DNA from: Casuarina equisetifolia
Lineage: Eukaryota; Streptophyta; Magnoliopsida; Fagales; Casuarinaceae
Length of the DNA stretch: 64,000 nucleotides
Reading direction: 5' to 3'
Assembly: GCA_028551475.1 (NCBI GenBank)
Contig: CM052356.1
Coordinates: 25,571,884-25,635,883, forward strand
The notes under the pieces are model-generated. The model made no database searches, was not told the DNA's origin, and worked only from the letters and a program-made list of their open reading frames with translations. The translations under genes and the position numbers were made by a program. This document shows positions 25,590 through 37,272 of this stretch, piece after piece; position 1 is the first letter of the stretch, and every line of letters starts with the position of its first letter.

Positions 25590-27300
25590 CTTATATATTG
25601 GTGTTAGAAAAAGATGGATGCTTATGAGTACTATAGAAGGTACGATCAAAAGTAAACAAATTCTCATGAAAAATGATGTTATGATTAACAAATAACTTAT
25701 CATTTTTCATGTAAAGTAAGTGGTAACCTTTTTTATTTTTTATCATATGGGCATCCCATGAAGACATAAGGAATAAAATGATGTCTAAATTTGTCCTTTT
25801 GGGTAAGAAGGACTCTATAACATAAACATTTAATGATGTGAAGGTGATTGATAGATGAGATTTTGCCAAAAAGCTTTTCAATTGGGCTTTTACCATTAAA
25901 AATATAATAAGATGTTTGTTTATCAAGTATACAGTTGTGATGAGACATTCACTTCAAAAATAAATGGTGTCATAGATAATAAATTGGCGGTGAAATCAAG
26001 TGTATATAAAACATTATAAAAATAATATTTATTTTGGATTATCACAAAGCATATTTGGGTGATTGAGATCTTTTTACCATCATGCAATTTTACAATCCTA
26101 TACTCATCAATACATGATCAAGGTGATATTAAAGCCTACAAGTCGATGTAAATGAATATGTTGTTTAGGTAAAGTACCTTTAGCATTGACAATGTTGCGA
26201 GCCACATATGCAATGGTACTCTTTTTTAGTTAAAGTAGTGTTGGAGCTAGAGGTGTCATCAACAACAATTTGATGAGCAAGGTCTGGGTATTAGATTTCC
26301 CTTTTTCCTTTGGTGGAGGATAACCATGCAATTTGTAACACTTGGATTTTGTGCGGCCAAGAATCCTACAATGAGCACATTTAGTAAACATGAGATAGTA
26401 TGCACTGTAATGCCCTTTTTTGCCACATTGCCCGTAAGTATTTGGGGAAAAAGGCGCTTTAGAAGTTAAAGCTGGACAACAGGTGGCTGGCTACAGCATA
26501 GGCAGGGGGTGCAAACAACTTGTCGTTTGCATTCGAGTAAAAATTATAGGGGTTTTGTGGGTCACAGATGACCCAGATTGTAGATGACAGCCCCCATAGC
26601 ACCACGTAGGCCATGGAATCGTGTCGAGGAGACTCGATAGAGTTTGAAAGATGATTCTTCATCGCAAATCATTGAGATAGCTTTAGCGAGTGAAGGGAGG
26701 GGCTGCGTATATTGGATCTAGGAGCAAGCAGCTATGTAAATATTGTCTAGCCCGCCGAGGAACTCATTGATCTTACTAGTTTTTTGGTAGCGGAGAAAGG
26801 ACAGAAGAGCCACCAAATCTGGGTGGCTTATTGTGACGTAGGAGTCCAGGCGACTCCATAACCATTCCAGGCAGAGAACAAATTGGTTGACGGTCTCACC
26901 ATGCTGTTGTGAGAGCTCGTTCTCTCTTCACTCCAATGATTTCCTTACTGCCAACCCGTTGAAACTTGTCCTGTAAATCTTCTCAAACTACATGAGCATT
27001 GTCAAAGAAGGTGAATGCTTTATAGATTTCGGGTGAAAGGGGAGTGAGCAACTAGGAGAGAACCACACTATTGCAGTGCTACCAATGGTGGAAGAGGGGA
27101 GAAGAGGTGTCTAGTAGGGGCAAAGAGGCATCAACGATCCCAAATTTGTTCTTGTCAAAAAGAGCCATTTTCATGTCCCTACTCCAACTGGCGAAGTTTG
27201 CAACGCTAGTGAGTTTCTCATAAACAATCAAGAGACTGGTTTGCTCACCGCGATGCAAGTAAAATGGGTCTCCTAGTTGGACAAGGGGAATAGGGTGTGG
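25590..27300 (-). mobile_element. Relic of a Ty1/Copia LTR retrotransposon (gag to integrase parts)
   Basis: Minus-strand fossil. Recognisable parts in order are a Copia gag N-terminus (DPFYLHRGEQTSLLIV, then a WSRDMKMALFDKNKFG block) near 27250-27050, a gag zinc-knuckle region with the CYKLHGYP signature near 26320-26370, a protease-adjacent block (VKLHDGKKISITQ) near 26050, and the C-terminal integrase segment (YRVLLTQKDKFRHHF, VFMGCP) at about 25590-25950. Reverse transcriptase, RNase H and LTRs were not seen. It is broken in many places and looks old. Confidence 0.75.
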
Positions 27301-27945
27301 TTGACGTGGTGGCTAAGTTGGTGGCTGTTCTGGTGAATGGCTACGGTGATTGGAGCGTTGTCGTGAATGACGTCTGGAGTGGCGTCGTGAACGATGACCG
27401 TGTCGCCGTTCCCGTCGTAGACCATCCAAAATACTTAAAACTATTTTGTAGGTGGAGTGTCCTTGTAATTCTCTACGAAAGGGCGTCGTTGGTTTGTCCT
27501 TTATATTTATAAAACGACATCCTTTTCACTTGAATGTCATCATTGTGATTGAGAAATCGACTATATGACCTTTTCTGGTAAAGAAACCGATGAATGGAGA
27601 AAGACCGAAGTTACTGCTAACAGTGGATATAGGCTTGTTGTCCGAGTTATGTAAATCTTGTGTCTTTTGTTAATAGCTGATGTACCAACTGTTTTGTGTG
27701 AGTTCAATTTCCTAATCCGTATCTTTAAAAACACAGATTGTGAGAGAATGGTGCACAAGTGGCTATACAAGGAGATGAAGTGCGAGTCAGACCGAAACAG
27801 AATGGACAAAGGGACTCAAAGACAAAGAAGAAAGACAGATAAAGAAATACAAAACAAGAAACATAATATGAAATGGCTAGAAATGAGGAAGAAGAAAAAG
27901 TAAGATTAAAGTGAAAAGCCTGAAAATAAATTGCTACCAAAAAAA
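27301..27945. other. Short intergenic stretch between the Copia relic and the MATE fragment
   Basis: No recognisable gene. The part nearest 27301 may still belong to the Copia relic. An A run lies near 27940. Confidence 0.4.
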
Positions 27946-28260
27946 AAAAAAAGGCATCCAGAAGCTAAGCATCCAAAACTGTGATAACAAGGACACAGTT
28001 GATGCCCCTAAAAGTGGCAAAATCCTTCAAACATACAGTTAATCTGGGGTGTCCGATTGATCTTCTGGATTAGGAGAAATGAGTTCACGTAAGCTTGTAG
28101 GCCCAACATAATGTCCGTCGCCTCCACAAAGCCATCTATGGCCTTCTCTTCCAACTTCCACTAAGAAGGAAATTACTTTCCCAAAGCGCATCGTATTGTT
28201 ATGATAGCTATGGACGGCAATCCAACCAAAATCATCCTACCCCAGATACCTTGAACATCA
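27946..28260 (-). pseudogene. 3' fragment of a MATE/DTX transporter gene (exon 7, exon 8 remnant, 3' flank)
   Basis: This segment matches the 3' end of the intact MATE gene at 38706-42127 (homologous part about 38605-38965). The minus strand from 28250 reads GIWGRMILVGLPSIAIITIRC, against [20 protein letters not shown] and then ITARC in the intact gene. The splice acceptor before this exon is AA instead of AG. The final exon keeps only its end (PNPED, then QSDTPD and a stop). Most of exon 8 and part of intron 7 are missing between two short AGGAG repeats, which suggests a deletion between repeats. No other MATE exon was found nearby, so it cannot make a transporter. It looks like a partial duplicate of the gene 10 kb away, later separated from it by retroelement DNA. 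Confidence 0.82.
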
Positions 28261-28698
28261 ATCTGTCTTAGCGTGTCGACAATGGAATCCTACCCATGCC
28301 GACAAAAGATTCAGTTTAAAGGAAGATATAAATTGTATATTCACCAAGTGACAGCTGAATTTGAATACCAAATGAATGCCCCACGGCAATATCTGTTTGA
28401 TGTTTTGCTACATTTCGGCCACGACCTTCGCATGGGGAAGTCCGGCAGAAATCTCCTTAGATATGGCACTGTCGAGCTAAGCTTAAGCAATTGTACGGGC
28501 TTTGGCAGGCTTGGGAATCAAAGCCGTCGAGAAACCCATCTTTGTATTTGATAATGGGAACGTGTTGAAAGTTTCTAAACGAAGAGATAGTGTTGGGGCC
28601 AATGAGGAGCCAAGGTTGGACCCATCAGTTGGCGGACCAAAAAGCAGTTTGTCGTGTCCCGATCGATTAGACATGGTTGCGAACAAGGAAAAGAAAAT

Positions 28699-28747
<49 letters not shown>

Positions 28748-29669
28748 GAAAAAGATATTGTCTCGCCTTTCAGTGTCATAGATATTAAAAAAAAAAAGAT
28801 AAAGTAAAGAATTAATCACAAAATCCAATTTATGATATACAATCTTTGCTGTTCCTAGTCAATCCCAAATATCGTCCGCATTGCCATTTTCAAAATCGCA
28901 TTCCCATGTTCAACAACTTTATTTTAATATGTCATAGTAAGGTCCCACCAGAATACTTTATCAATCTTATGGTTATCAAGTAGGATGAGAAAAAACAGTT
29001 GCCTTTCGTTAATTTGATATATTTTTCTACTTTCCTTTGTTGAAGTCCATGTTCTCCATCTTTCTCTCAGACACCTCCTACTTCGTTTTGGCTATTCCAA
29101 GTTGCAGGACCTCATCCAGATCGGCGGCCATGTCCTAATCCTGTTGCAAAGCCTCATGATCTCCCCTATATAACTTAGGTATGGCCTTCTTTGTTACGCC
29201 GAAGATCTACGGCATGCGTATTCTTTTGCCTAAACAAAACAAGTACAAGATAACATGTGTAATTTTAATAAACGAAGCATTTTAGTAGCAATAAGGCTAA
29301 TTCTTTTCTGCCTTTTCAAATTATCCTATACCAATGTTATAATGCTTGTTGCTTTGTACCTGTCAAACACACTAAATTTGAAAACGCGTAGCAACCGGCT
29401 AAGTGATACCTTTCCCTTTCTTAATTGCATATCGCGCAAGATCAAATGTCATGGTTCCGCGTTGACAACCACGCTGAAACAAGAAACGGTGTAGGAAGGG
29501 AGGCGGGCCTGACCAGGGATCCTTCGCTTCCAAGGAATTTTCTACTTTCTACGCAATTCAGGTTGGTTTTCCAGACCATAAATAGACAAACTCAAGAAAA
29601 CTGCATGTGGAAGACAGACCTATTAACGTTCTTTTTCGTCTCCTCCTTTTTCTCAGAATCACACCTTTC
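28261..29669. other. Upstream region of the ANTH gene
   Basis: No recognisable gene. It contains a GA microsatellite at 28700-28744 and TATA-like strings at about 29165 (CTATATAAC) and 29577, either of which could serve the ANTH gene. Choosing between them needs transcript data. Confidence 0.4.
28700..28744. repeat. GA dinucleotide microsatellite
   Basis: About 45 bases of uninterrupted GA. Confidence 0.95.
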
Positions 29670-30749
29670 ATGGGCAGGCTGAAGAAGTTTAGAATTCTCT
29701 TAGATATTCTCAAAGATAGAGCCTCGTTGATCAAAGCGACCCTATCAATCAAACGCGAAGCACGTTCCACAAGCGTCGCTGTGCTCCGGGCCACCACTTA
29801 CGACTGGAACAGTCCGCCGTCGGAGAGAAATGTAGCCTCCATTCTCGCCCTTGGCGGCGGGTCCCGCCTCATGGCGTGGATATGCATAGAAGCGATCATG
29901 GATCGTCTCCATAACTCGCAAAGCGCTTCGGTCGCCATAAAATGCCTCTTCACGTTGCATAACATCATCAGGAGGGGCTCCCCCCTTCTGAAAGATCAAC
30001 TCTCCTTCTATCCTTCTGCTGGCGGCAGAAACTTTCTCAACATGTCAACATTTCGAGACGATTCGGACGTGGATATGTGGGAAATGTCATCTTGGGTTCG
30101 ATGGTACGCAGGTTTTTTGGAGCAGAACTTGATGGTTTCCAAGGTTTTGGGTCAATTCCTTTGCACGCCTCCGTCGACGAAAAAAAGCAAAGATGAAGGA
30201 GACAAGTTACTTACCCTTCCGAGCTCGGATTTGTCAAGACAGATTGATGTTCTTGTGGAATTTGCGGAGCAAATTTGTGGAGCGCCAAATTCGTTAGGCC
30301 TTCAGAGGAATAACCTGGTTTATGAGGTGCTGAGAATGGTGATTGAAGACTTCAGGTTGGTCCAGTCTAAAATCTTCCTCCGAGTGGTTGAAGTAGGCAA
30401 CAGAATGGAAAATTTGAGTTCCGATGAATTGATTCATTTGCTAAACACCATCAAGAGGTTTGAGGATTGCAAAGAGAGATTGTTACTATTGTTCGTAAAT
30501 CGAACAAAGAATGATGGGTTGTGGGATTTGATAAGCCAGACGAAGATGAAGCTCGTCGCGACGATCGACCAGAGAGAGAAAATGAGGCTGGTGGTAGCAG
30601 GGATGGGAAAGCGAGATGACGCGATTGTTGACTCGACGCGGTTCAGAAATCCATTTGCCGATTCCGGCCAGATGTTTCGGATCGTAACTGTTGGTGGCGA
30701 GTGGGTGGGCCTAGACCAGGTTCCCTTGCCGCTTTCAGCAGTAGGGTAA
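29670..30749 (+). CDS. ANTH/CAP-domain putative clathrin assembly protein (At4g40080-like)
   Basis: Single exon, 359 aa. The start MGRLKKFRILLDILKDRASL is the family's usual N-terminus; the frame stays open upstream but has no ATG there. An ANTH domain fills the N-terminal half: VLRATTYDWNSPPSERN, then a segment with AIKCLFTLHNIIRRG, GRNFLNMSTFRDDSD, and the family signature SSWVRWYAGFLEQ. ANTH proteins bind phosphoinositides in the membrane and recruit clathrin for endocytosis or transport from the trans-Golgi. Near the C-terminus, residues 327-329 read NPF, a motif that in other endocytic adaptors binds EH-domain proteins. The protein is shorter than the AP180-type members, which carry long unstructured clathrin-binding tails. 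The At4g40080 clade is also short and intronless as far as I recall. Confidence 0.92.
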   Translation: MGRLKKFRILLDILKDRASLIKATLSIKREARSTSVAVLRATTYDWNSPPSERNVASILALGGGSRLMAWICIEAIMDRLHNSQSASVAIKCLFTLHNIIRRGSPLLKDQLSFYPSAGGRNFLNMSTFRDDSDVDMWEMSSWVRWYAGFLEQNLMVSKVLGQFLCTPPSTKKSKDEGDKLLTLPSSDLSRQIDVLVEFAEQICGAPNSLGLQRNNLVYEVLRMVIEDFRLVQSKIFLRVVEVGNRMENLSSDELIHLLNTIKRFEDCKERLLLLFVNRTKNDGLWDLISQTKMKLVATIDQREKMRLVVAGMGKRDDAIVDSTRFRNPFADSGQMFRIVTVGGEWVGLDQVPLPLSAVG

Positions 30750-31286
30750 ATTAAGTCACAGCATCGGAAGGTTTTGATTACTGGACTCCTGAGAACAAAG
30801 CTTACCCGTTTTCTTTACTGTGTTTTTGGCCAAAGCAGTTGTCACCACATGTAATATTCGTTCACAGGGTTCTTTGTCACTTAATTTTTGTCTGTGAATA
30901 CTTGTGTTATAAAGTTTGAAGGTCAATTTAAGAGCAAACTCATAAGTTAATGGATAAATTTTTTCACATAAATTTGTATCATAAAGTCTAAAGTTCAATT
31001 TAAAAGTTATTTTATGAGTCATATGGATAATTTCTTAATTTAAACTTCACTTTAGAATTTAACCTCTCCAATATGAAATTATGATCCCAAAGAGAATGTA
31101 GTTATATAAGAAAAATGAATACATAAAGTATAACATTCAAGCACGATGTGAATAATATTAAACTCATCAATCTAAAACAAGTGCAAATAGACCTCGTTAA
31201 GTCTCTCAACCTTTCAACCACATTTATGTAATGAAACTCCACCTTATCCATATATGAAAAATAGTTTTATAATTCAAAGTTCTTTT
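30750..31286. other. Downstream region of the ANTH gene
   Basis: Contains the likely 3' untranslated region. The stretch 30905-31030 has two imperfect copies of a block with TTATAAAGTTTGAAGGTCAA / CATAAAGTCTAAAGTTCAA. No gene seen. Confidence 0.4.
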
Positions 31287-31600
31287 TTTTTGTTAAGTAA
31301 AATTTAATATATATCAATAATTAAAACAAGATAGTCTAGCACATTGCTCCTCTAATGAGACCATCCAAAAAATTATATTAAATAAAAAAATAATCTCCCT
31401 AACTCTCTACTAAATATACAAGTTTTCATATGTTTTAAAAGTCTTTTCTATACAATAAAATTTATCTATTATAAGTATTATTTATAACTCAAGAGTTATA
31501 TATTCAGAAACTATTTAATTCTTAAAAATCATGTTATTTCTTTTGCTCCAAATGGTACAAACAAAAGATGTAAATGTAAATTTTAATATATATGTTTTAG
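31287..31600 (-). mobile_element. Short LINE 3' relic with A tail
   Basis: The minus strand reads CTIWSKRNNMIFKN at about 31565-31523, the pattern found near the end of plant LINE ORF2 (YCIWAERNKR in the copy at 10.3 kb). It continues to an AT-rich 3' end and nine A at 31295-31287. Only the last 300 bases or so are recognisable. Its frame is interrupted by stops. Confidence 0.5.
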
Positions 31601-33167
31601 AACTTTTTTCTTTTGCAAGGTAAAAGAGTCACTTATGCCTAAACTGTCATGATAGGTATGGCAATATTATATTAAGAAAGGTCTCTAATTGTGCCTAGAC
31701 TGCAATTGAATATAAATATTATGAAAAAAGTTGTTTTGGAATTCATCATATGGATTGCACAGATAAAGTCTTATTAGTCCCTACATGAAAAAGATATTAT
31801 TTAGGCCGGGACCGGCATAAACGCCCGCAGGCCGGACCGGAAGCTTTCCCCTCGCTGGCAAAGGGAAAGCCGAAATCGTGCACAGCACAAAGCTCAATGA
31901 AAGAGTTTAGAAAGTGTGGCCGTAGAATATGTATCCCACGGCAACAGAGGAAATGCCGGCCTGAGGGAGGGTTTAAAAATGTGGTTGCCTAAACTTGACC
32001 AGTTAAACAAAAAGAAATTGGAAATCGCTCAAATACATGATCCGAAGGAAATCTTTGTAACATGCTAACTAGTTCTTTTGCAATCGCAACCGTTCAGATG
32101 GGGTAAAAGGAGTGAAATCCGTACAGATGGGGGGAATGCTTAAGCATCCTCTGCAGAATAAGAGAAGCTCGGTTCGATGGGGTGGGCAGCACTAGAAGAG
32201 GTGACAATAGCGACACCTAATGGTGGTGATGCTTGGTCATTGAAGTGGAGGAGATATAATGCTCCCTGCTTCCATATATTTTCGGAGGACACGTGCTGAA
32301 GAGGAAGGCCATGGATTTATGTAGATTGTGCAATATGTACACATACAACGAACACAAAGATGCTAAGTATTTTATATGGTTTAAGATAAATTAATCGTTG
32401 TATCTATAAAAATATAAAACAATAATTGATTATTATTTTGGGATTTCATTTAAATAAAAATCTCTCCTTTTTGTTGCTTATTTCTTTATTTGGTCATTAT
32501 AATGATTCATCAAATGACAACATACAAAATTTCTTAATCCTTACATCTATGGGTAAGTTGAAAATAACCTTAATCAACAAGGGTACATATTTTAAACTTG
32601 TTCTTAATTTTAATTCTACAACTAATAAAACCTACATAAAAGGCAAAGATCAATGGGATAAAGGCTTTAGGAAGGTGTTACCAATATGATTTGACACAAC
32701 TAGAATAGGTTGTGTGATGGTTGGATTTTGGCTAGAATAGAGTCTCATGAGATAGACTTGGACTTTTGATCTCATTTGAGAAAGACATATACCTTAACAA
32801 TCTCATTTGAGGGAGATTAAACTCTAGCATCATATGAGATACTAATAACTAGGACTCAATTCATTCATCAACAAAAGACCCTTTACATGTTACATTAATG
32901 GTATATCTAAGGGGATGAATGGGCCTTAACCATGTTTATATGGGCCCAAATCTAGACCTTTATTAGAAGGTTAGAATCTAATAGTAGTGGATTTTAGGTA
33001 GTAACTCATGGCAACAATAAAAGAGAAAGAATAGAAGAAAGGTGGAGGATAGGAGAAGAAGACAAGAGAAGGTTAAGGAGGAAGATGGAAACATGTCTCT
33101 CCTCCCTAAGTTCCTATAGTAAAAGAATGCATACACTACCTTGGAATGGATAGACTAAATGGTCAAA
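31601..33167. other. Intergenic region with a GC-richer patch
   Basis: No gene recognised. About 31800-32310 is noticeably richer in G and C than its surroundings and contains CCGG clusters, but no long open frame. It could be a decayed gene segment or repeat. The part next to 33168 may contain the outer portion of the left LTR of the Copia element. Confidence 0.35.
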
Positions 33168-33551
33168 AGATTCCTAGCACACCCTTGACATAGAATGGTG
33201 TATTATAAGGCCACTTTTCCATTGAGCTTATAGATTTCTATCAACTTTTACATCTTCTTCTCTTGGATAGATTCTTTTTATAGTTGTTGCTACACTACTT
33301 TTGCACATAATTTTTGCACTTCTTTCTTCTTTTCTCTACTTTCTTCTCCTTACCTATTTTTTCAAATAGTGTGAACAAATTTTCTTCAGCACACTATTTG
33401 CTTATGCAAACAACATCTATCTAACCGAGAAAGCAACACTTGTCCTTTGCTTTTAAATCAAAGGTGCTTGCCCTTTTAGCAAATGGTGAGGGACCTACTT
33501 ATTTTAATAAAATAAGGAGTGACTTCCAACAAGTTATAAGCCATGTCAACA
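33168..33551 (-). repeat. 3' LTR of the Copia element (recognisable part)
   Basis: Aligns by eye to 37545-37929, sharing CCTAGCACAC at the left and GTGACTTC near the right. It ends (minus-strand start) in TGTTGACATGG next to the polypurine tract. Confidence 0.75.
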
Positions 33552-36500
33552 ATCTCTACCTTGATGAATAATCCATTACCATTTTCTATATTTCTTCATT
33601 ATATTTTACCTTTACTTGGATAATCATTTATCGCATAATCCTATTAACTCCAAATAAACATTGAACTTGATAGTAGGAATTACTTTGGTGAGCATATCAG
33701 CAGAATTGCATAAAATGGATATTTTTGCACCATGATTTTTACTTTAAAAGACAATTTCTCTAACAAAATGATAGTTGATATCTATGTGCTTGGACTTCTC
33801 ATGACACCTTTGATCTTTTGTAAGGTGAATTGTGCTTTTCATTGTGATAAAAGACTTCATTCTTTTCTTACTTTATACCTAATTCTATTGCTAGTCTTTA
33901 AAGCCATTTTGCTTACTTATGCCTTTTACAATAGCCATATATTTGGCTTTAATGGCAAATAAGGCCACGGTTGGTTGTAAGGTAGTTTTTTAGGTTATAG
34001 CTCCACATGCTATGATGAAAACATAATCTAATAATGATCTTCTATTATCCAAATCTCTAACATAATATGAGTTAACAAATCCTACAACCTTATTCTTTCC
34101 ATTTCTTCTAAAACTAAGCTAAAATTTGTTATTCAACTTAGATAATGCATAATCCATTTTACAGCCAACCAATGGCCTTTTCCTTGTGAGCTTTTGAATA
34201 TGCTAACTAAACATACTACATGACATAAATCTAGTCTGGTGCACACTATAGCATATCTTATGGTTCCTACTACACTAGCATATGGTACATTTTCAATTTC
34301 TTGTTCTTCTTCATCAAAGATTGGAGACAATTCCTAAGATTCTTTCTAGATAAATTTTTTAGTCAATCTTATAGTTCCTTTGCTTCTATCATAATTGATA
34401 TCCATTCCAAGTATGCTTTTTGCAGCTACAAGATCCTTCATTTCACATTCTTGCTTCAACAAAGTATTGAGCTCTTCAATCTCATTTGAGTTTTGATAGT
34501 TATTTTCATGTCATCTACATAAATAAGTAACTATATATTTAAACCATCAGTTAACAATCTTTGATAAACAAAATTATCATGAAAACTTCAACAATATCCA
34601 TGAGTGCTCATAAATGTATTAAAACATTTATACCATTGCCTAGGAAATTATCTTAAGCCATTCAATGACTTTTTTAGCTTACACATATGATCTTTCCTTT
34701 CTTGATCTTCAAACCTTTAGGTTGCTTAATGAATACTTCTTCCTCATTCTTTATTTAGGAAGGTTGTCTTATCATCATGTTGTTGTAATTCCATATTAAA
34801 CATGACAACCAAAGTATGTAAAATCAAGGGTAATGTTTGTCTTACAACAAGAGAAAATATTTCATTGAAGTCCACCATTTCCTTCTGTGTATAAATTTTT
34901 GCTACTACACAAGCTTTGTATCTAATGTCGATCAATATCGTCCTTTATCATGTTGGAAATTTTAACGAGGGTTTTTGTAGAATGGTGAAGTATTCTTTCA
35001 AAAAGGATAGAGTAGGGTTTAGATGGGAACACCTAGACTAAAGAAGGATAGAGTAGGGCTAAGGATAGACCATAACTATATTCTAGAGCTAAAGCCAATA
35101 ATTTAGACCATCTCCCATTAAGAGGATTATGTCCTTTATAGAGAAGAAACCTTAATGGGCTTGACTAATTTGACTTAACAACTCCTAAATCTTAGGTTAA
35201 ACCTATGAGCCTAAACTTGTAATATCCATTCTCTTTTAATAGAACCCTTGTCCTTAAGGCAAACCATCAAAATTCCTTTCACTACTTAAAATTCCTTTCT
35301 TTTTTTTAAGTATCCATTTACAACTTACAATTCTCTTACCTAAAGTAGGTTTAACAAACTTCTAGGTTTTGTTCTTCAACAAAAGTCCATCTCTTCCTTT
35401 GTTGCACTAATCCAATTTTATGAATCTGGACTTTTAATTGCTTCTTTAAAGGTATTTGGTTCTTGGTTTAGACTTGTTTTTTTAGCTACAATAAATGTGT
35501 AGCTAAAGAAAATTCAAATCTTTGTGGTTGTTTTACCTATTTTTTGCCTTTATCTTGAGCTACCTATCTTGGTGGCTCTTGATGTTCAACATGTGATCTT
35601 TTTATTATAAAAACTTCACTTTCTAATTCAAGTGTACTAACATCTTTTAAACTATTAGAGACATTTCTTTTCTCACGTGTGACAAATTCAAGCTTATCCT
35701 TCTCCTTTTGCTCTTGTTCAATTTCTTGTTTATGCTCCACCTTTTCTTTCAACATTTGAAGTTCATCAAAGACTACATCTTGGCTTATTAAAGACTTGGA
35801 ATTCTTACTGTTTAAAAATCAAAGTCTATAATCCTTTATACAATTTGCATATCCTAAGAAAATGCATCTTTTAGCTCTTTGATCGAATTTTCCCTCCTTG
35901 ATATGAAATATATGTAGGATGTTGAAAAATTTAAGTTTGAGTAGTCTCTAAGAATTTAGGTGTTTTGCAATTAAGAGTTGTTAATTGTTATCTATTGATT
36001 AAATAACAAGTAGTGCTATTTATGCCAAAAAACAACCTAGTAGACTAGCTGCTGATAACATGTATCTTGCCTTCTTTAACAAAATTCTATTCATCCTTGC
36101 TACCATTAGTTGTAATGTGTGTACTATAGTGCAATGTCTCACAATTCCTTCTTTCTTGCAATTATTCAAATTCCCAATTGCAAAACTCTATTACATTGTT
36201 TGTTCTAAGACTTGTAATTTGCCTTCTTGTCTACTTTACAATTAGAACCTTCCACTGCATGAACTTTATGAAAAATTCATCTTTGTGTTACAAGAAAAAC
36301 AACTAAACCTTCCTCGAGTAATCATCAATAAATATTAACATGTACCTTGCACCTCCTATTGATGAAACATAAGTAAGCCCTTACAAGTCAAAATGTATAT
36401 AGTTCAAGGTTCCTTCTTCTATAAATGCTAATGTTGAACTCAATCTTGTTTGATTTTTTATCATCAAGGAGTGCTTCTTTTCCATTTCCTTCATATCTTT

Positions 36501-37272
36501 TCTCTTAGGGCAATCTATTCTCATATGGTCTTCCTTGTGACAATGATAGCATTCTATTTTGTTGGTCTTGGATTTTAATTTGGACCTCGATTTATTTCTT
36601 TGATACCAACTATTTTGTTGAAATATACTTCTGATTCTTCCCCTTTACTATTAGACCACTTAAACTAGGATCATTGTATTCTTTGGACACCATTTTCCTC
36701 AAGTCAGTTGAATTTATAGAAGCCTTAATCTCTTCCATTGTTATAGTTTCATGTCCATACAATTAAGTAGTAACAAGATGGTCATATGATTTAGGTAAAC
36801 AATATAATAGTATTAAAGTCTAATCCTTATTTTCAACATTAGCATCAATGTTCCATAAATCTAGAATGACCTAATTAAACTCATCTAGATGTCAATCAAG
36901 TGGAGTTCCTTCTTTCATCCCAAGTGTATACAACCTTTGTTTTAAATGCAAACTATTAGTAAGAGATTTTGTCGTATATAATTTCTCTAGTTTAGGCCAC
37001 AAACCCGCATGGATCTTTTTTTATGCAACTTCTCTTAACACCAAATCAGCCAAGTTCGATATGATTGCACCACGGGGCTTTTCCAGCAACTCCTCTTTTT
37101 GAGCATCTGTCAATGTCCCCTTGCAGTTCATCCAAAGTGTCTTGTTGACTCAACAAGGCTTGCATCTTCAATTCCAAGGCCAAAGTCATTTTTGCCATCA
37201 AATTTCTCAATCGTAGTTGTCATATTGCCAAGAAATAACCAAACCAGTATTCACAACCCAATGGCTCCGATT

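Noticed and set aside
29607-29669. Upstream in-frame extension of the ANTH gene
   Set aside because: The extension begins at GTG, not ATG. The family N-terminus MGRLKKF begins at 29670.
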